64,000 bases of DNA, from the NCBI RefSeq assembly GCF_005887115.1, contig NZ_PNCJ01000013.1, positions 89,731 through 153,730 of the forward strand, written 5' to 3'. Shown in pieces: positions 18,966-27,847 of this stretch. The translations under genes and the position numbers were made by a program. The notes below the pieces were generated by a model. It saw only the letters and a list, made by a program, of their open reading frames with translations, was not told where the DNA came from and searched no databases. The number at the start of each line of letters is the position of its first letter. The first letter of the stretch is position 1. The DNA comes from Pseudoalteromonas rubra. Lineage in GTDB: Bacteria; Pseudomonadota; Gammaproteobacteria; Enterobacterales; Alteromonadaceae.

Positions 18966-19796
18966 TCAAGGGGCAAGTGTCGCAACCGGTACACTCGAAT
19001 CTTGCCCCCATTCACTCCAGGACGCGTCATAAACAGACAAAGGATAAAACCCACATTCATCGGCAATCATGGCCAAAATACAGGCCGTGATCCCGGAACC
19101 ACAACTAAACTGCAAGGCCTGGTTGGTCACACCGGCGTCGTTCAGCAACGCTCGCAACTGCGCTTTGGGCTTTAACAGGCCGCTGTCATCGAGTACGCTG
19201 GCATAATGCACATTGGCACTACCCGGAATATGACCGCTTCGCATCCCCGCTCTGGGCTCACTTTCCTGACCGCTAAATCTTGCCGGGCTGCGGGCATCCA
19301 GTAATAAAACACTGGGGTCATCTATTGCCGCCAGTACCGCTTGTTTATCTATGAAATACCCCGTCTGAGGCTGCGCAATAAAATCTCCAGGCTGCGGGCT
19401 CTGCACATAGTGTGGTGCCACGGGTAAACCCAGCTCCAGCCATTTGACCAGCCCCCCATCCAACACATAAACCTGCTCAAATCCCATGGCCTTAAACATC
19501 CACCAGGCACGAGCTGCACTAAACAAACCAAAGTTATCATATACAACGACGGTATCCCGCTGGTTGATACCCAACAACCTTACCTCTCGCTGAAACTGCT
19601 CGGCACTGCACATAGTGCTGGGAAACCTGCCATTGGGGTCACTAAACGTCTGGCTGATGTTAAATCGTTGTGCGCCAGCGATGATCCCTTCAGGCTGATA
19701 GACGCCCTGCGTACCAACTTTCAGCATACCGCAATCGAGTATCACAACATGTTCCAGATTCTTCAGTAACCAGTGACAGCTTTTGATATTTTTCAT
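18966..19796 (-). CDS. sseA: 3-mercaptopyruvate/thiosulfate sulfurtransferase
   Basis: 276 residues with two rhodanese domains. The active-site loop SCGSGITACILAM (catalytic C232) is CG(S/G)G(V/I)T, which marks mercaptopyruvate sulfurtransferases rather than thiosulfate-specific rhodaneses. The N-terminal, inactive rhodanese domain contains VVVYDNFGLFSAARAWWMF, and the inter-domain region GYFIDKQAVLAAI is typical. It transfers sulfur from 3-mercaptopyruvate to cyanide or thiols in the cytoplasm. It is a stand-alone gene, convergent with the ROK regulator and divergent from the glycosyltransferase genes. Confidence 0.92.
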   Translation of the reverse strand: MKNIKSCHWLLKNLEHVVILDCGMLKVGTQGVYQPEGIIAGAQRFNISQTFSDPNGRFPSTMCSAEQFQREVRLLGINQRDTVVVYDNFGLFSAARAWWMFKAMGFEQVYVLDGGLVKWLELGLPVAPHYVQSPQPGDFIAQPQTGYFIDKQAVLAAIDDPSVLLLDARSPARFSGQESEPRAGMRSGHIPGSANVHYASVLDDSGLLKPKAQLRALLNDAGVTNQALQFSCGSGITACILAMIADECGFYPLSVYDASWSEWGQDSSVPVATLAP

Positions 19797-19891
19797 GTTC
19801 TAACTTTTGTTTAAAATTGTAGGACTGGGGTGATTTTGTTCATTAGCTTTGGTTATACTAGGTTGGATTAGTGCCCATAACAAGAAAATCC

Positions 19892-20896
19892 ATGCCTAAA
19901 AAAGTCATAGAGCCTAGCAACATCAGTGGCCCCATCTTAGTGATACTGCCCCGTTTTATTGGCGACGCCATCAATTCGCTCCCCGCGATAGAGTTGCTTA
20001 ATGACTTGTATCCGGGAAAAAAGATTTACTTACTTATTCGTCCATATATGCGCGAAGTACTTCAAAGGGCTGAAGGATATGACTTTGAATTAATAGAAGA
20101 TGCACGATATCACTCACGTGAACGCACTGGTCTGTACAGCTTTGCCAAAACACTCAAAGTTTTGCGATTTTCTATGGCAGTGTTGTTACGCGGTTCTTTC
20201 AAAGATGCAGCATTAACCAAGTTGGCTGGGATCCGTAATGTAATTGGGTATGCACAGAATGGTCGCAGGCCTTTGCTCTCTCATCCACTCAAACTCAATG
20301 AATGTCACCATTATATATTTCGCTACTGTCGCCTGGTAAATGACACACATGGCAAACCACTGGATAGCTTTTCTTTGCCCCGCCTTAAAGCAAATGACAT
20401 TGAGCTGACGCATGGTGCCCCTCAAGCAACCGCGGTTTATATTGGTGGCAAGAACAAAGCCACACGACACTACCCGGTTCACCTTGCAGCAAATGCATTG
20501 GCGAAAATTGCTGCTCAGACATCGACCCATCTTTACCTGTTGGGCGACAGCAGTGAATATACTGATACCGAGGAGTTGCTGCAGCTGCTTGCTGCACAAA
20601 ATATAACCGCAACTAATCTCGCCGGTAAAACCTCACTGGGCGAGCTGGTCGATATCATCGCAGCCATGGATACAATGATCACCATAGACTCCGGCCCTAT
20701 GCATATTGCAGCCGCATGCAATGTACCAACGTTGGCATTAGTGGGCCTCGGCACTTCTCCCTTTTCATTAGTGGCGCCTTTAACCAGCCAGTGTCAGGCT
20801 ATCACCAGTCACTCAACGAGTCTTGATGAAGCTGAGATTATTTGCGCAATAAAACCCGAATACCTTGCCGAACGCTACCTAAATCTGTTCAAATGA
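19892..20896 (+). CDS. Glycosyltransferase family 9 (heptosyltransferase-like)
   Basis: 334 residues from the ATG at 19892; a GTG at 19871 is possible, and neither has a strong binding site. The N-terminal ILVILPRFIGDAINSLPAIELLNDLYP is the GT9 pattern with a diffusion-loop Gly-Asp. The C-terminal MITIDSGPMHIAAACNVPTLALVGLGTSPF is the conserved nucleotide-sugar site (D-S-G-P-x-H). GT9 enzymes usually add ADP-heptose to the lipid A-core. It is followed after 49 bases by a GT25 gene on the same strand, so a role in core oligosaccharide assembly is likely. Exact donor and acceptor are unknown. Confidence 0.9.
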   Translation: MPKKVIEPSNISGPILVILPRFIGDAINSLPAIELLNDLYPGKKIYLLIRPYMREVLQRAEGYDFELIEDARYHSRERTGLYSFAKTLKVLRFSMAVLLRGSFKDAALTKLAGIRNVIGYAQNGRRPLLSHPLKLNECHHYIFRYCRLVNDTHGKPLDSFSLPRLKANDIELTHGAPQATAVYIGGKNKATRHYPVHLAANALAKIAAQTSTHLYLLGDSSEYTDTEELLQLLAAQNITATNLAGKTSLGELVDIIAAMDTMITIDSGPMHIAAACNVPTLALVGLGTSPFSLVAPLTSQCQAITSHSTSLDEAEIICAIKPEYLAERYLNLFK

Positions 20897-20945
20897 GCAG
20901 TTGACACTAAAATGACACCATCCGAGTAATTTCGTAGTAAACACA

Positions 20946-21686
20946 ATGAAGCAACCTTCTATTTTTATTATCAATATGGATGGCTGCGAAGACAGATGGC
21001 AGGCAACCTACACTCGATTAAAAGAGGTAGGGTTGGATGCAACTCGTTTTCCTGCTACCAATGGTAAGCAACTCTCAGAATCTGAAGTCACAGAATGGTA
21101 CGATCCAGCTGCTAATTTAAAGCGTTACCATCGGCATTTAACCCCCGGTGAAATAGGCTGTTATATCAGCCATTACCGGGTATATGAAAAAGTTGTTAAT
21201 GAACAACTGCCTTATGCATTGGTGCTGGAAGATGACCTGCATATTGAAGATAGCCTGGCACCGCTGCTAGCTTTAATCCCAGCACTGAAAAACTGGGATA
21301 TGATCAAGCTTTCGGATAATCGGGCTAATCCATTTATTGATACGCTAAAACTGAGTGACCACTTTACCCTGGGCAACTATAAAAAAGTGCCAAATGGCGC
21401 TCAAGGATACTTGATAAGCCAGGAAGGTGCCAAGAAACTAATGCGACGGAAACCCTTCTTCCGACCTGTAGATGTTGATTTTCAATTTCACGGGGAGCTG
21501 GAGTTACGTATTGTTGGTATAAAACCTTATCCAATTTCTGAAGACACCAGTTTTGGAAGTGAAATAGCACACGTTAATCAGGGCAGGCATTCCAATCGAA
21601 GTACGTTTGTACGCAATGCTAAACACCGGATTAAGCTTTTTCTACAACGCCAATCTCGTTCTGCGAGAATAAAAGATATTCTCTGA
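20946..21686 (+). CDS. Glycosyltransferase family 25 (LPS/LOS biosynthesis)
   Basis: 246 residues. The N-terminal IFIINMDGCEDRW and the block LTPGEIGCYISHYRVYEKV followed by PYALVLEDDLHIED are diagnostic of GT25 galactosyl/glucosyltransferases of lipooligosaccharide synthesis; EDD is the metal-binding acidic motif. It acts at the cytoplasmic face of the inner membrane and probably extends the core begun by GT9. A strong terminator ends the pair at 21693-21728. The ATG at 20946 has little visible ribosome-binding site. Confidence 0.9.
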   Translation: MKQPSIFIINMDGCEDRWQATYTRLKEVGLDATRFPATNGKQLSESEVTEWYDPAANLKRYHRHLTPGEIGCYISHYRVYEKVVNEQLPYALVLEDDLHIEDSLAPLLALIPALKNWDMIKLSDNRANPFIDTLKLSDHFTLGNYKKVPNGAQGYLISQEGAKKLMRRKPFFRPVDVDFQFHGELELRIVGIKPYPISEDTSFGSEIAHVNQGRHSNRSTFVRNAKHRIKLFLQRQSRSARIKDIL

Positions 21687-22071
21687 TATCGACTGGATAG
21701 CTCACCAAGTGAGCGTCCAGCCTTTTTATTATCAAAAATAAAAATCGAATTAAGTTCTATTTGGCCACAACGGCTAAACTTGAAGGCTTCGTAAACTGAG
21801 CTAATTCCAAACCGCACAGCACAGTGCATATTTCTGGTGAATCAAAATTTGGCACAGATATGAGTACGACTATGAATAAGTCGGATATATAGTGATACCT
21901 GATCTCACTGCTTTTTCTGAACTATTTTGCTCCTTTGCCATTCCAAAGGACTCCGAGTCGAGATATTGAGTTACGATATTTCCAAAATGCGCATTTTCGT
22001 ATCTAATGGCAACCGTGTACAAAACACAGATACAATATAACAGCACCGACATCAACAACAGGAGAGAAGAG
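21687..22071. other. 385-base gene-free AT-rich stretch before the GT8 gene
   Basis: It contains the terminator of the GT9-GT25 unit, then AT-rich sequence expected to hold the GT8 promoter. A 14-base palindrome, AAAATGCGCATTTT, lies at 21984-21997, about 75 bases before the chosen start; its role is unknown. No coding sequence is convincing. Confidence 0.5.
21693..21728 (+). terminator. Rho-independent terminator after the GT25 gene
   Basis: CTGGA and GCTCAC (21693-21705) pair with GTGAGC and TCCAG (21709-21720) around a CAA loop, followed by CCTTTTTATT. It lies 6 bases past the stop. Confidence 0.88.
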
Positions 22072-22911
22072 TTGAAAAAAGCAATATTTACATTGGCCAT
22101 AGGAGATAACCCTATGTACCGTGCTGCAATCAAGAGCTTTGAAATATACGCTAAAAAGGTAGGTGCAGATCTGATCGTGTCTGACTCGCTACACTATCCC
22201 ATCAAGATTGAAAACCCACTTTATAACGCCAGCCCGGCCTGGACAGAAAAGTTAAGAATTGGCGCACTCCTTGAAGAATATGACAGGGTCCTGTATGTGG
22301 ATGCTGATGTGTTAATCACGCCTACTGCAAGGGATGTCTTTGAGCTTTACCCTGATACAAGTAAAGCGTATTGGTTTAACGAAGGAGTTAAGCAAGAGCG
22401 AGCACCTGATATTGCAATGATTCAAGGTGTGCTCGGAGAAGTTAACTGGCCAGAGCGGGACAGTCGTCCTGTCTACTATAATGCTGGCATTATCCTCACC
22501 TCAAAACAGTGTCCACTTTTCAAAAAAACTGACTTAGACGACTTGCAGGAGATCTGCAATAGAATCACTCATTATGATCAGAGCTACTTTAACTATACTT
22601 TGCATAAACATAACATTTCTCACGAATCGCTAGATAAATCGTTTAATCGCATGGATATGTTTGGCCATGAAGACTATCTGAAAGCAGATTTCATTCATTA
22701 TGCAGGCAAAGGTTATGCAAAGAACAACCGTCGCCGAGATGTCCAGTTTATACGGGACTTCGCTCAGCTATACAGTGACGTAGTAGATGAGATTGAAATT
22801 AAAGCACTAAAGGAGCATGCGTGGACACTCTATTTGGAAAAAATCCACAAAAAGTATCCCCTACCAGACTTCTTTTTGACTCAGCTTTGCAAATGGTTTG
22901 TACCTAGATAA
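22072..22911 (+). CDS. Glycosyltransferase family 8-like protein
   Basis: 279 residues from a TTG at 22072, preferred because a strong AGGAGA site precedes it and the protein then begins M-KKAIFTLAIGD, the natural start of the Rossmann-like fold. An ATG at 22006 would add 22 unrelated residues. LYVDADVLI holds the DxD metal motif; VYYNAGIIL and DFIHYAGKGY are the GT8 (glycogenin/LgtC-like) substrate-site blocks. It probably adds a galactose or glucose to surface glycan. Codon use and base composition here look AT-richer than in flanking housekeeping genes, which suggests transfer. Confidence 0.85.
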   Translation: MKKAIFTLAIGDNPMYRAAIKSFEIYAKKVGADLIVSDSLHYPIKIENPLYNASPAWTEKLRIGALLEEYDRVLYVDADVLITPTARDVFELYPDTSKAYWFNEGVKQERAPDIAMIQGVLGEVNWPERDSRPVYYNAGIILTSKQCPLFKKTDLDDLQEICNRITHYDQSYFNYTLHKHNISHESLDKSFNRMDMFGHEDYLKADFIHYAGKGYAKNNRRRDVQFIRDFAQLYSDVVDEIEIKALKEHAWTLYLEKIHKKYPLPDFFLTQLCKWFVPR

Positions 22912-23307
22912 TAGATAGTAAGTTTGCTGGTATCGATTAGACACAGAAAAAAGTCACTCAAGCGAAACTTAAGGTATCTTTCACATTCTCGGACTCAAGA
23001 AGGTAAGCGAGTTTAATTCTGGGTACTCATTCAAATAAACAAACCTCTGAACTCATAAGTCGGGACTGAAAACTGCAAGCGTGATCGCTCAGCTTAAAAT
23101 CACACAAAAACACTTTATAAACAAAGATTTATTAAGAAAAAACAAATTATTTAAGTTCACTTCGCATCATACAATCGCAATATGACTAAAGTGTTTTTTC
23201 TCAACAGACTAATAATGCCGAATATTTACATACTCGGCATTCGTACATATACCTAAAGCGCGGACTTCCATAACACCGCGCTGTAGGTATAGTAATTCAA
23301 TCGTACT
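22912..23307. other. 396-base gene-free AT-rich stretch with inverted repeats
   Basis: It lies between convergent genes. An inverted repeat ATGCCGA/TCGGCAT spans 23215-23240 and a longer one spans 23249-23290. No coding sequence, RNA gene or IS terminus was recognised. Confidence 0.45.
23249..23290 (-). terminator. Long hairpin after the three-repeat secreted protein gene
   Basis: Fifteen-base arms (23249-23263 and 23276-23290) pair with one mismatch around a 12-base loop, 17 bases past the minus-strand stop. There is no clean T-run, so it may be a terminator or a stabilising 3' stem. Confidence 0.5.
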
Positions 23308-24033
23308 TTAGATCTTGGTTGTACACGTAGCCGTAGCTGTTACACTGTGCTGCTGGGATTTGCCGCTTAGTATCCAATATCCGCCATTCTGCACAACCTG
23401 TACAGCTTCACCTGAACCTTTAAATTTGCCTGAGATTTTTGTCAGGTAACAAACATGTGTTTTCGCAGATGCTAGGATTTTTTGCGATTCCCCTTGGTTC
23501 CATGTATACGACTTCAGGTCAGGGTAACTGCGCGCAACACACCCTGCTTGCGCTTCAACACTGTGTTGATTAGATGTGCCTCCAAGGTACGTACCATAAC
23601 TATAGTTTTTTATGCCTATTGACTCGGCCCACCCTTCGAACTTACCACTCATACCAGTCAAAAAGCACACATTATTACGGTCACCAAGGTAAATATCACT
23701 TTGACCCTGAGACCAGGTGTCATATTGAACATCATAATTACCTTTGGGGTTAGTAACACAAGTAGCTATTGCCGCGACATTATCCTGATTTGATTTACCA
23801 CCGAGATAATAAGTAGCACCGACTTCCTTTACCCAAACTGCCTCACCCCAGCCCTCAAACTTACCCTGCACCTTTGATAGAAAGCAAATTCGATCTCTTG
23901 AAGAGCCAAGGCTAACTTGACCTTCACCTTGTTTCCAGTGGTGTACACGGTATTGATAATCTGCTGCATGTGCTGCTGCACCTGAAAATAGAGAAGCCGC
24001 AATCAGTCCGAGTTTGATGGATATACATTTCAT
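23308..24033 (-). CDS. Secreted protein of three tandem ~70-residue Cys-paired repeats
   Basis: 241 residues with a signal peptide cleaved near AHA-AD. The mature part is three repeats. Each has W-x-QG(E/Q), then (V/I)C(F/Y)L(T/S), GKF(E/K)G, a Gly-Glu/Ala-Glu strand, YLGG(K/T)SNQ or its variant, and ends in (A/T)(T/G)CV/T. Each repeat carries two cysteines, likely one disulfide per domain. No family is recognised with confidence; an adhesin, lectin or inhibitor is possible but unproven. The gene is monocistronic, AT-rich, and beside the GT8 gene in what looks like an acquired segment. Confidence 0.75.
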   Translation of the reverse strand: MKCISIKLGLIAASLFSGAAAHAADYQYRVHHWKQGEGQVSLGSSRDRICFLSKVQGKFEGWGEAVWVKEVGATYYLGGKSNQDNVAAIATCVTNPKGNYDVQYDTWSQGQSDIYLGDRNNVCFLTGMSGKFEGWAESIGIKNYSYGTYLGGTSNQHSVEAQAGCVARSYPDLKSYTWNQGESQKILASAKTHVCYLTKISGKFKGSGEAVQVVQNGGYWILSGKSQQHSVTATATCTTKI

Positions 24034-24240
24034 TTTACATTCCTTTTCAAAATTGAATATTAGTGTCCCCTTGCAGAGACATGTAAATGATACGCAAAAA
24101 ATATAAAAATCAAATGAATATTTAAAGTAAAAAATTGTATCGATAAACTAGGCAAGTACACAAGGTTAGACCAGTTAATTAGATGATTAAAGTGCTCACA
24201 TTGCAATCATGTTACACTCAAAAACTGTTGAGTTTAGGGT

Positions 24241-24693
24241 TCAAATCTTTATCACCTCACCACGCAGTGGTACCAGTCTTACGAGGATCTGGTTTTGCGT
24301 GGTGTGGTCAATGCCCGCTTCTGTCATGGCATTAATCAATAGCTCAACCACACGATTAAAGTCGGCTTCGGTGATCTGCATACCGGTATGGATCTGCACC
24401 ATAGAGTCGCCCTGATAGTCGCAGGGGCCATCCAACGTATCGCACAGGTGAGTAATAAACCCCTGACGAAAGTGGCTTACATTGGCCTTGGCAAAGTAAG
24501 CCAGAATGGCTTTATCCCGACCTATTTCCTGAATAAATAGATCAACCAACCGCTCCAGACCAGCCTCACCACCAATTTGTTGATACAGAGTCGGTCGGGC
24601 ACCGGACTGGCAGCCTCCCAGCCAGATACAAGCTAGCAAGACTATCACGCTGGCTGCAAGGTTACGGGTCATGTGCTGTGCTTTATTATTCAC
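24241..24693 (-). CDS. Group 1 truncated haemoglobin, lipoprotein-anchored
   Basis: 150 residues from a GTG at 24693, placed after AAGGGG and 9 bases past the upstream stop; an ATG at 24672 is the alternative. The signal peptide ends in the lipobox LGGC (C28), so the globin is probably lipid-anchored in the periplasm, which is unusual for this cytosolic family. LYQQIGGEAGLERLV is the A-B helix start of TrHb1, and the IHTGMQI region supplies the likely proximal His (H102). It should bind O2 or NO. It is the last gene of an operon with a cupredoxin-like protein, a GGDEF/EAL protein and a DUF3034 protein. Confidence 0.88.
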   Translation of the reverse strand: MNNKAQHMTRNLAASVIVLLACIWLGGCQSGARPTLYQQIGGEAGLERLVDLFIQEIGRDKAILAYFAKANVSHFRQGFITHLCDTLDGPCDYQGDSMVQIHTGMQITEADFNRVVELLINAMTEAGIDHTTQNQILVRLVPLRGEVIKI

Positions 24694-24702
24694 CCTTACC
24701 CC

Positions 24703-25557
24703 TTAAAAGTATCCGGTGATCGAAACATACCAACCGGTTTGGTCCGCCTGACCCGCAATGCTGCCCAAGTCCAGCCAGGCTGCGGTGATATTGACCTGCT
24801 TATTGATAAACCAGGCAACAAACACATCCTGCCACTGCTGCTCGCCCAATCCAAGGTTGTCGGGCTTTTCACGGTATTCATAACCCAAAGCCAGGTTCTG
24901 GCTAAGAAAAATGGCTGTACTGGCCTCAAGGTATATGCGGTCACTGCCCTGCTGGCCACCATAACCCAGCAGACCAAGTTGATTGGCCTCGGTATGACGC
25001 GCCGTGATATTCCAAAATGCATTAAAGCCGCCAAGCGCTCCCAGATGCAGCTTGCTGGCAGCCAGATAAATATCGGTGCCGCTGTCATCTTCCGCGCCCA
25101 GTAAAGCGGCAACCGCATCGTCTTTTAACGACTTGTGTTGCAGACCGAGGCTCAACTGTGGCCAGGTACTGTAAACAATATCCCCATACAGGCGTACTTT
25201 AACGCCGCTGACCGACTGTTCTATATCGGTATTGAGTGCTGGTACCGCAAAGGTTTGCTCGGCATAACTCAGCTCGACTCGGTCAAACAGGTTGGCCTGA
25301 ATACCGCACACATCGAGGCGATAATCATCGACGCTGGCGCGGCTGCAAAATCCCCCCAGACTCCACTGATCTTCGCTGGCATAACCTGCCAGTTGAGCCC
25401 AGGGCACAATGCCACCCCCAGCGCTTCCTTCTACCTGAGAAACACCGGGTGTGGCCAGTAGCTTACCTGACCCCGCAATACTGTGCGCACTCAAACACAA
25501 TCCACACCAGGCAAGCGCAAGCCGCCATGGCTCAGCCAGCTTCATGATACTGGCCAA
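24703..25557 (-). CDS. DUF3034 family protein, probable outer-membrane beta-barrel
   Basis: 284 residues with a signal peptide (cleavage near SIAG). GKLLATPGVSQVEGSAGGGIVPWAQLAGY is the DUF3034 opening. The rest shows alternating amphipathic strands and ends in Gly-Tyr-Phe, as outer-membrane barrels do. The function is unknown in the family. The start overlaps the stop of the GGDEF/EAL gene (ATG at 25557 or 25545), and the globin gene follows after 9 bases, so all are coupled. It may form a pore or scaffold for the lipoprotein globin; that is speculation. Confidence 0.85.
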   Translation of the reverse strand: MASIMKLAEPWRLALAWCGLCLSAHSIAGSGKLLATPGVSQVEGSAGGGIVPWAQLAGYASEDQWSLGGFCSRASVDDYRLDVCGIQANLFDRVELSYAEQTFAVPALNTDIEQSVSGVKVRLYGDIVYSTWPQLSLGLQHKSLKDDAVAALLGAEDDSGTDIYLAASKLHLGALGGFNAFWNITARHTEANQLGLLGYGGQQGSDRIYLEASTAIFLSQNLALGYEYREKPDNLGLGEQQWQDVFVAWFINKQVNITAAWLDLGSIAGQADQTGWYVSITGYF

Positions 25558-27847
25558 GCCATTGCGTCAGTAGATCCGCTTTTAATGGCTTACTCAGATA
25601 GTAACCCTGTGCGTAGTCACAGCCCATTTCTTTAAGCAGCTCCAAAGAGGCTTTGTCTTCCACGCCTTCGGCCACCACAGAGAAACCAAGCTGATGGCCG
25701 AGACTAATCGTGGAGCGTACAATACATTGATCCTGATGGGTTTCAGCAAGTTTCAGAATAAACACTTTATCCAGCTTAAGCTCATCAATAGGCAGCATTT
25801 TTAATCGGCCCAGTGAGGTTTGTCCTACCCCGTAATCATCCAAAGATATATGTACGCCTATTTCTTTGAGTACTTTAAGCGCCGCTATGCCTTTTTCTTC
25901 ATTCTCTATCATATCCCGCTCTGTCAGCTCTATGGTGATCAGCGCAGGGGATATCTGATAGCGGTCTAACATGGCTTCCAGGTGAGGCACAAAGTCGGGA
26001 TCGGCAATATCCTGCGCCGACACATTGATGGCCGCTTTCATAGTGATGCCTTGCTCAACCCAATTAGCCACCTGAGACACTACGGTTTTAAGCACCCACT
26101 GAGTCAGCTCGACAATCAAGCCGGACTGCTCAGCCAGATCTATAAAGAACTCGGGCGAGACCCATTCTCCATTGCGCCGTTGCCAGCGGATCAGTGATTC
26201 AACCTTATCGACCTGCTGACTGTGCATGTTCAGCTTAGGCTGATAGGTCATAAACAGCTGGCCATCATCACTTTGCAATGCGGCTTTTAGTTCATCAATG
26301 ATCAGCAGGCGTTCCAGGTAGGCTTCGTCTTCGCCTGTCTGATAGAAATAGACTGAGTTATTGCCCTGCTGAGCGGCATTGTCAGCTGCAATCAGCGCCC
26401 GTCGCACCAGATCTTCCGGATCGTCTGCCTGCTCGGGGTAATGCACGACGCCTACGCTAAAACGCAGGTTGATTTCCAGTTTTTGCACCTGATAAGGCTG
26501 GTTAAGCGCACTCAAAAATCCCGCAACACAACCCTCCATAGAGCTGTCTTCTTTGGCTGCCAGCACAGTTAAAAACTCATCGCCTCCCAAGCGGGCATTG
26601 AGTCCTTCAAAACTGGCACCTATCTGCTCAATGCGCTGTGCGACAGCCTGAATGCAGCTATCACCAACGCGCGGTCCCAGTTTATCGTTGATGTGCCTGA
26701 GCCCTTTAATATCCACCACCAACAGGTAATACACCCGGCCATCCTTTAACAATCGAGTGAGTTTCTCCATGGCCGCAGCCCGGTTATAAAAACGCGTCAG
26801 ACCGTCATGGCTGGCCTGATAGCGAATTTGCTTTTCCCGCGCCTGAATGTCATCGCCCATTTCATGAAAGGCATCCACCAGCTGGCAGATCTCTTTGGTG
26901 GGGCGAGACTCATGTACTGTTGCTTCATAATCTCCCAACGCAAAACGGCGCGCCATCACTGTTAACTGTTGTAAGGGCGTTGCCAGGTTGCGGGCCAAAA
27001 AGCCACTGGCAACAAAGCCAAACAGCATAGTCACACACGACGACAGTATGATGGTCAGCACCAGCTGATCAAATTCCTGGTAGTCTTTGGTCATATCGGC
27101 ACTCAGTACCAAACTCACTGGCGAAGAACTGAGCGCAGGCAACGCCACTTCAGCATTGATATAAACCGGAAACTCACTCAGCCACCGGGTGATTTTTTGC
27201 TCGTGTAAATACGCAAACAGATCCTGAGAGTCCGGTAAACGCAAAGAACTGGCCTTGATCTGCTCACCATGGCCGATAAAACTCATCTCCATGCCAGTCA
27301 GTTCACGCAGCTGCCTGGCAACCTCTGTATCTACCGCGAAACCAACGATGGCGAAGGCTATCGTTCTGGGTGCCTTAACCGGAAGAATAATGGCTTGATA
27401 TAGCTGTTTGTCGAGGCTCACAAAGGCCGATTGTTCAGTGTGATTGAGCAGCTCTCTGAGCAGCGGACGCAAGTCTTCGGCCAACTCGATTTCTGCCTGA
27501 TTGGCGGAGATCAACTGCCCTCTGACATCCAGCAACAGCATCAAGTCAGCATCTATACGCTGGCTGTGATTAAATAGCACACTTTCAATGGTAGGTGCAT
27601 CCCGGGTTGCAACGGCCTGCTTAAAGCCAAAATCCTGCGTCAACACAGTCGCAGCGGTGACCAATAAGCGTTCTTTTGCACTCAGGTATTGCTGATAGAC
27701 ATTTTGTGCTACCTGAATATCCTGCTGCACTTTGCGTTCATTAAACTGGCTGGTAGACCACCAAAAACTGGCCAAGCTGGCTATGGCTGTTAACAGCACC
27801 AACCCGACGCACAGTGCGATAATGCGATTTTTAAAACTAGTGCCCAT
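25532..27847 (-). CDS. Membrane GGDEF/EAL protein with periplasmic sensor (c-di-GMP turnover)
   Basis: 771 residues. Transmembrane helices at about 8-30 and 261-285 bracket a ~230-residue periplasmic sensor (MLLLDVRGQLISAN, CACHE-like), followed by HAMP, GGDEF and EAL domains. The GGDEF motif RLGGDEF (421-425) is intact, suggesting diguanylate cyclase activity. In the EAL domain the name motif reads E-S-L (550-552), but INVSAQD, IELTERD, DDYGVG, LKLDK, VAEGVED and the final Gln site are kept, so phosphodiesterase activity is likely though not certain. AAGGAG precedes the ATG, which overlaps the upstream gene by 11 bases. Confidence 0.93.
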   Translation of the reverse strand: MGTSFKNRIIALCVGLVLLTAIASLASFWWSTSQFNERKVQQDIQVAQNVYQQYLSAKERLLVTAATVLTQDFGFKQAVATRDAPTIESVLFNHSQRIDADLMLLLDVRGQLISANQAEIELAEDLRPLLRELLNHTEQSAFVSLDKQLYQAIILPVKAPRTIAFAIVGFAVDTEVARQLRELTGMEMSFIGHGEQIKASSLRLPDSQDLFAYLHEQKITRWLSEFPVYINAEVALPALSSSPVSLVLSADMTKDYQEFDQLVLTIILSSCVTMLFGFVASGFLARNLATPLQQLTVMARRFALGDYEATVHESRPTKEICQLVDAFHEMGDDIQAREKQIRYQASHDGLTRFYNRAAAMEKLTRLLKDGRVYYLLVVDIKGLRHINDKLGPRVGDSCIQAVAQRIEQIGASFEGLNARLGGDEFLTVLAAKEDSSMEGCVAGFLSALNQPYQVQKLEINLRFSVGVVHYPEQADDPEDLVRRALIAADNAAQQGNNSVYFYQTGEDEAYLERLLIIDELKAALQSDDGQLFMTYQPKLNMHSQQVDKVESLIRWQRRNGEWVSPEFFIDLAEQSGLIVELTQWVLKTVVSQVANWVEQGITMKAAINVSAQDIADPDFVPHLEAMLDRYQISPALITIELTERDMIENEEKGIAALKVLKEIGVHISLDDYGVGQTSLGRLKMLPIDELKLDKVFILKLAETHQDQCIVRSTISLGHQLGFSVVAEGVEDKASLELLKEMGCDYAQGYYLSKPLKADLLTQWLGQYHEAG

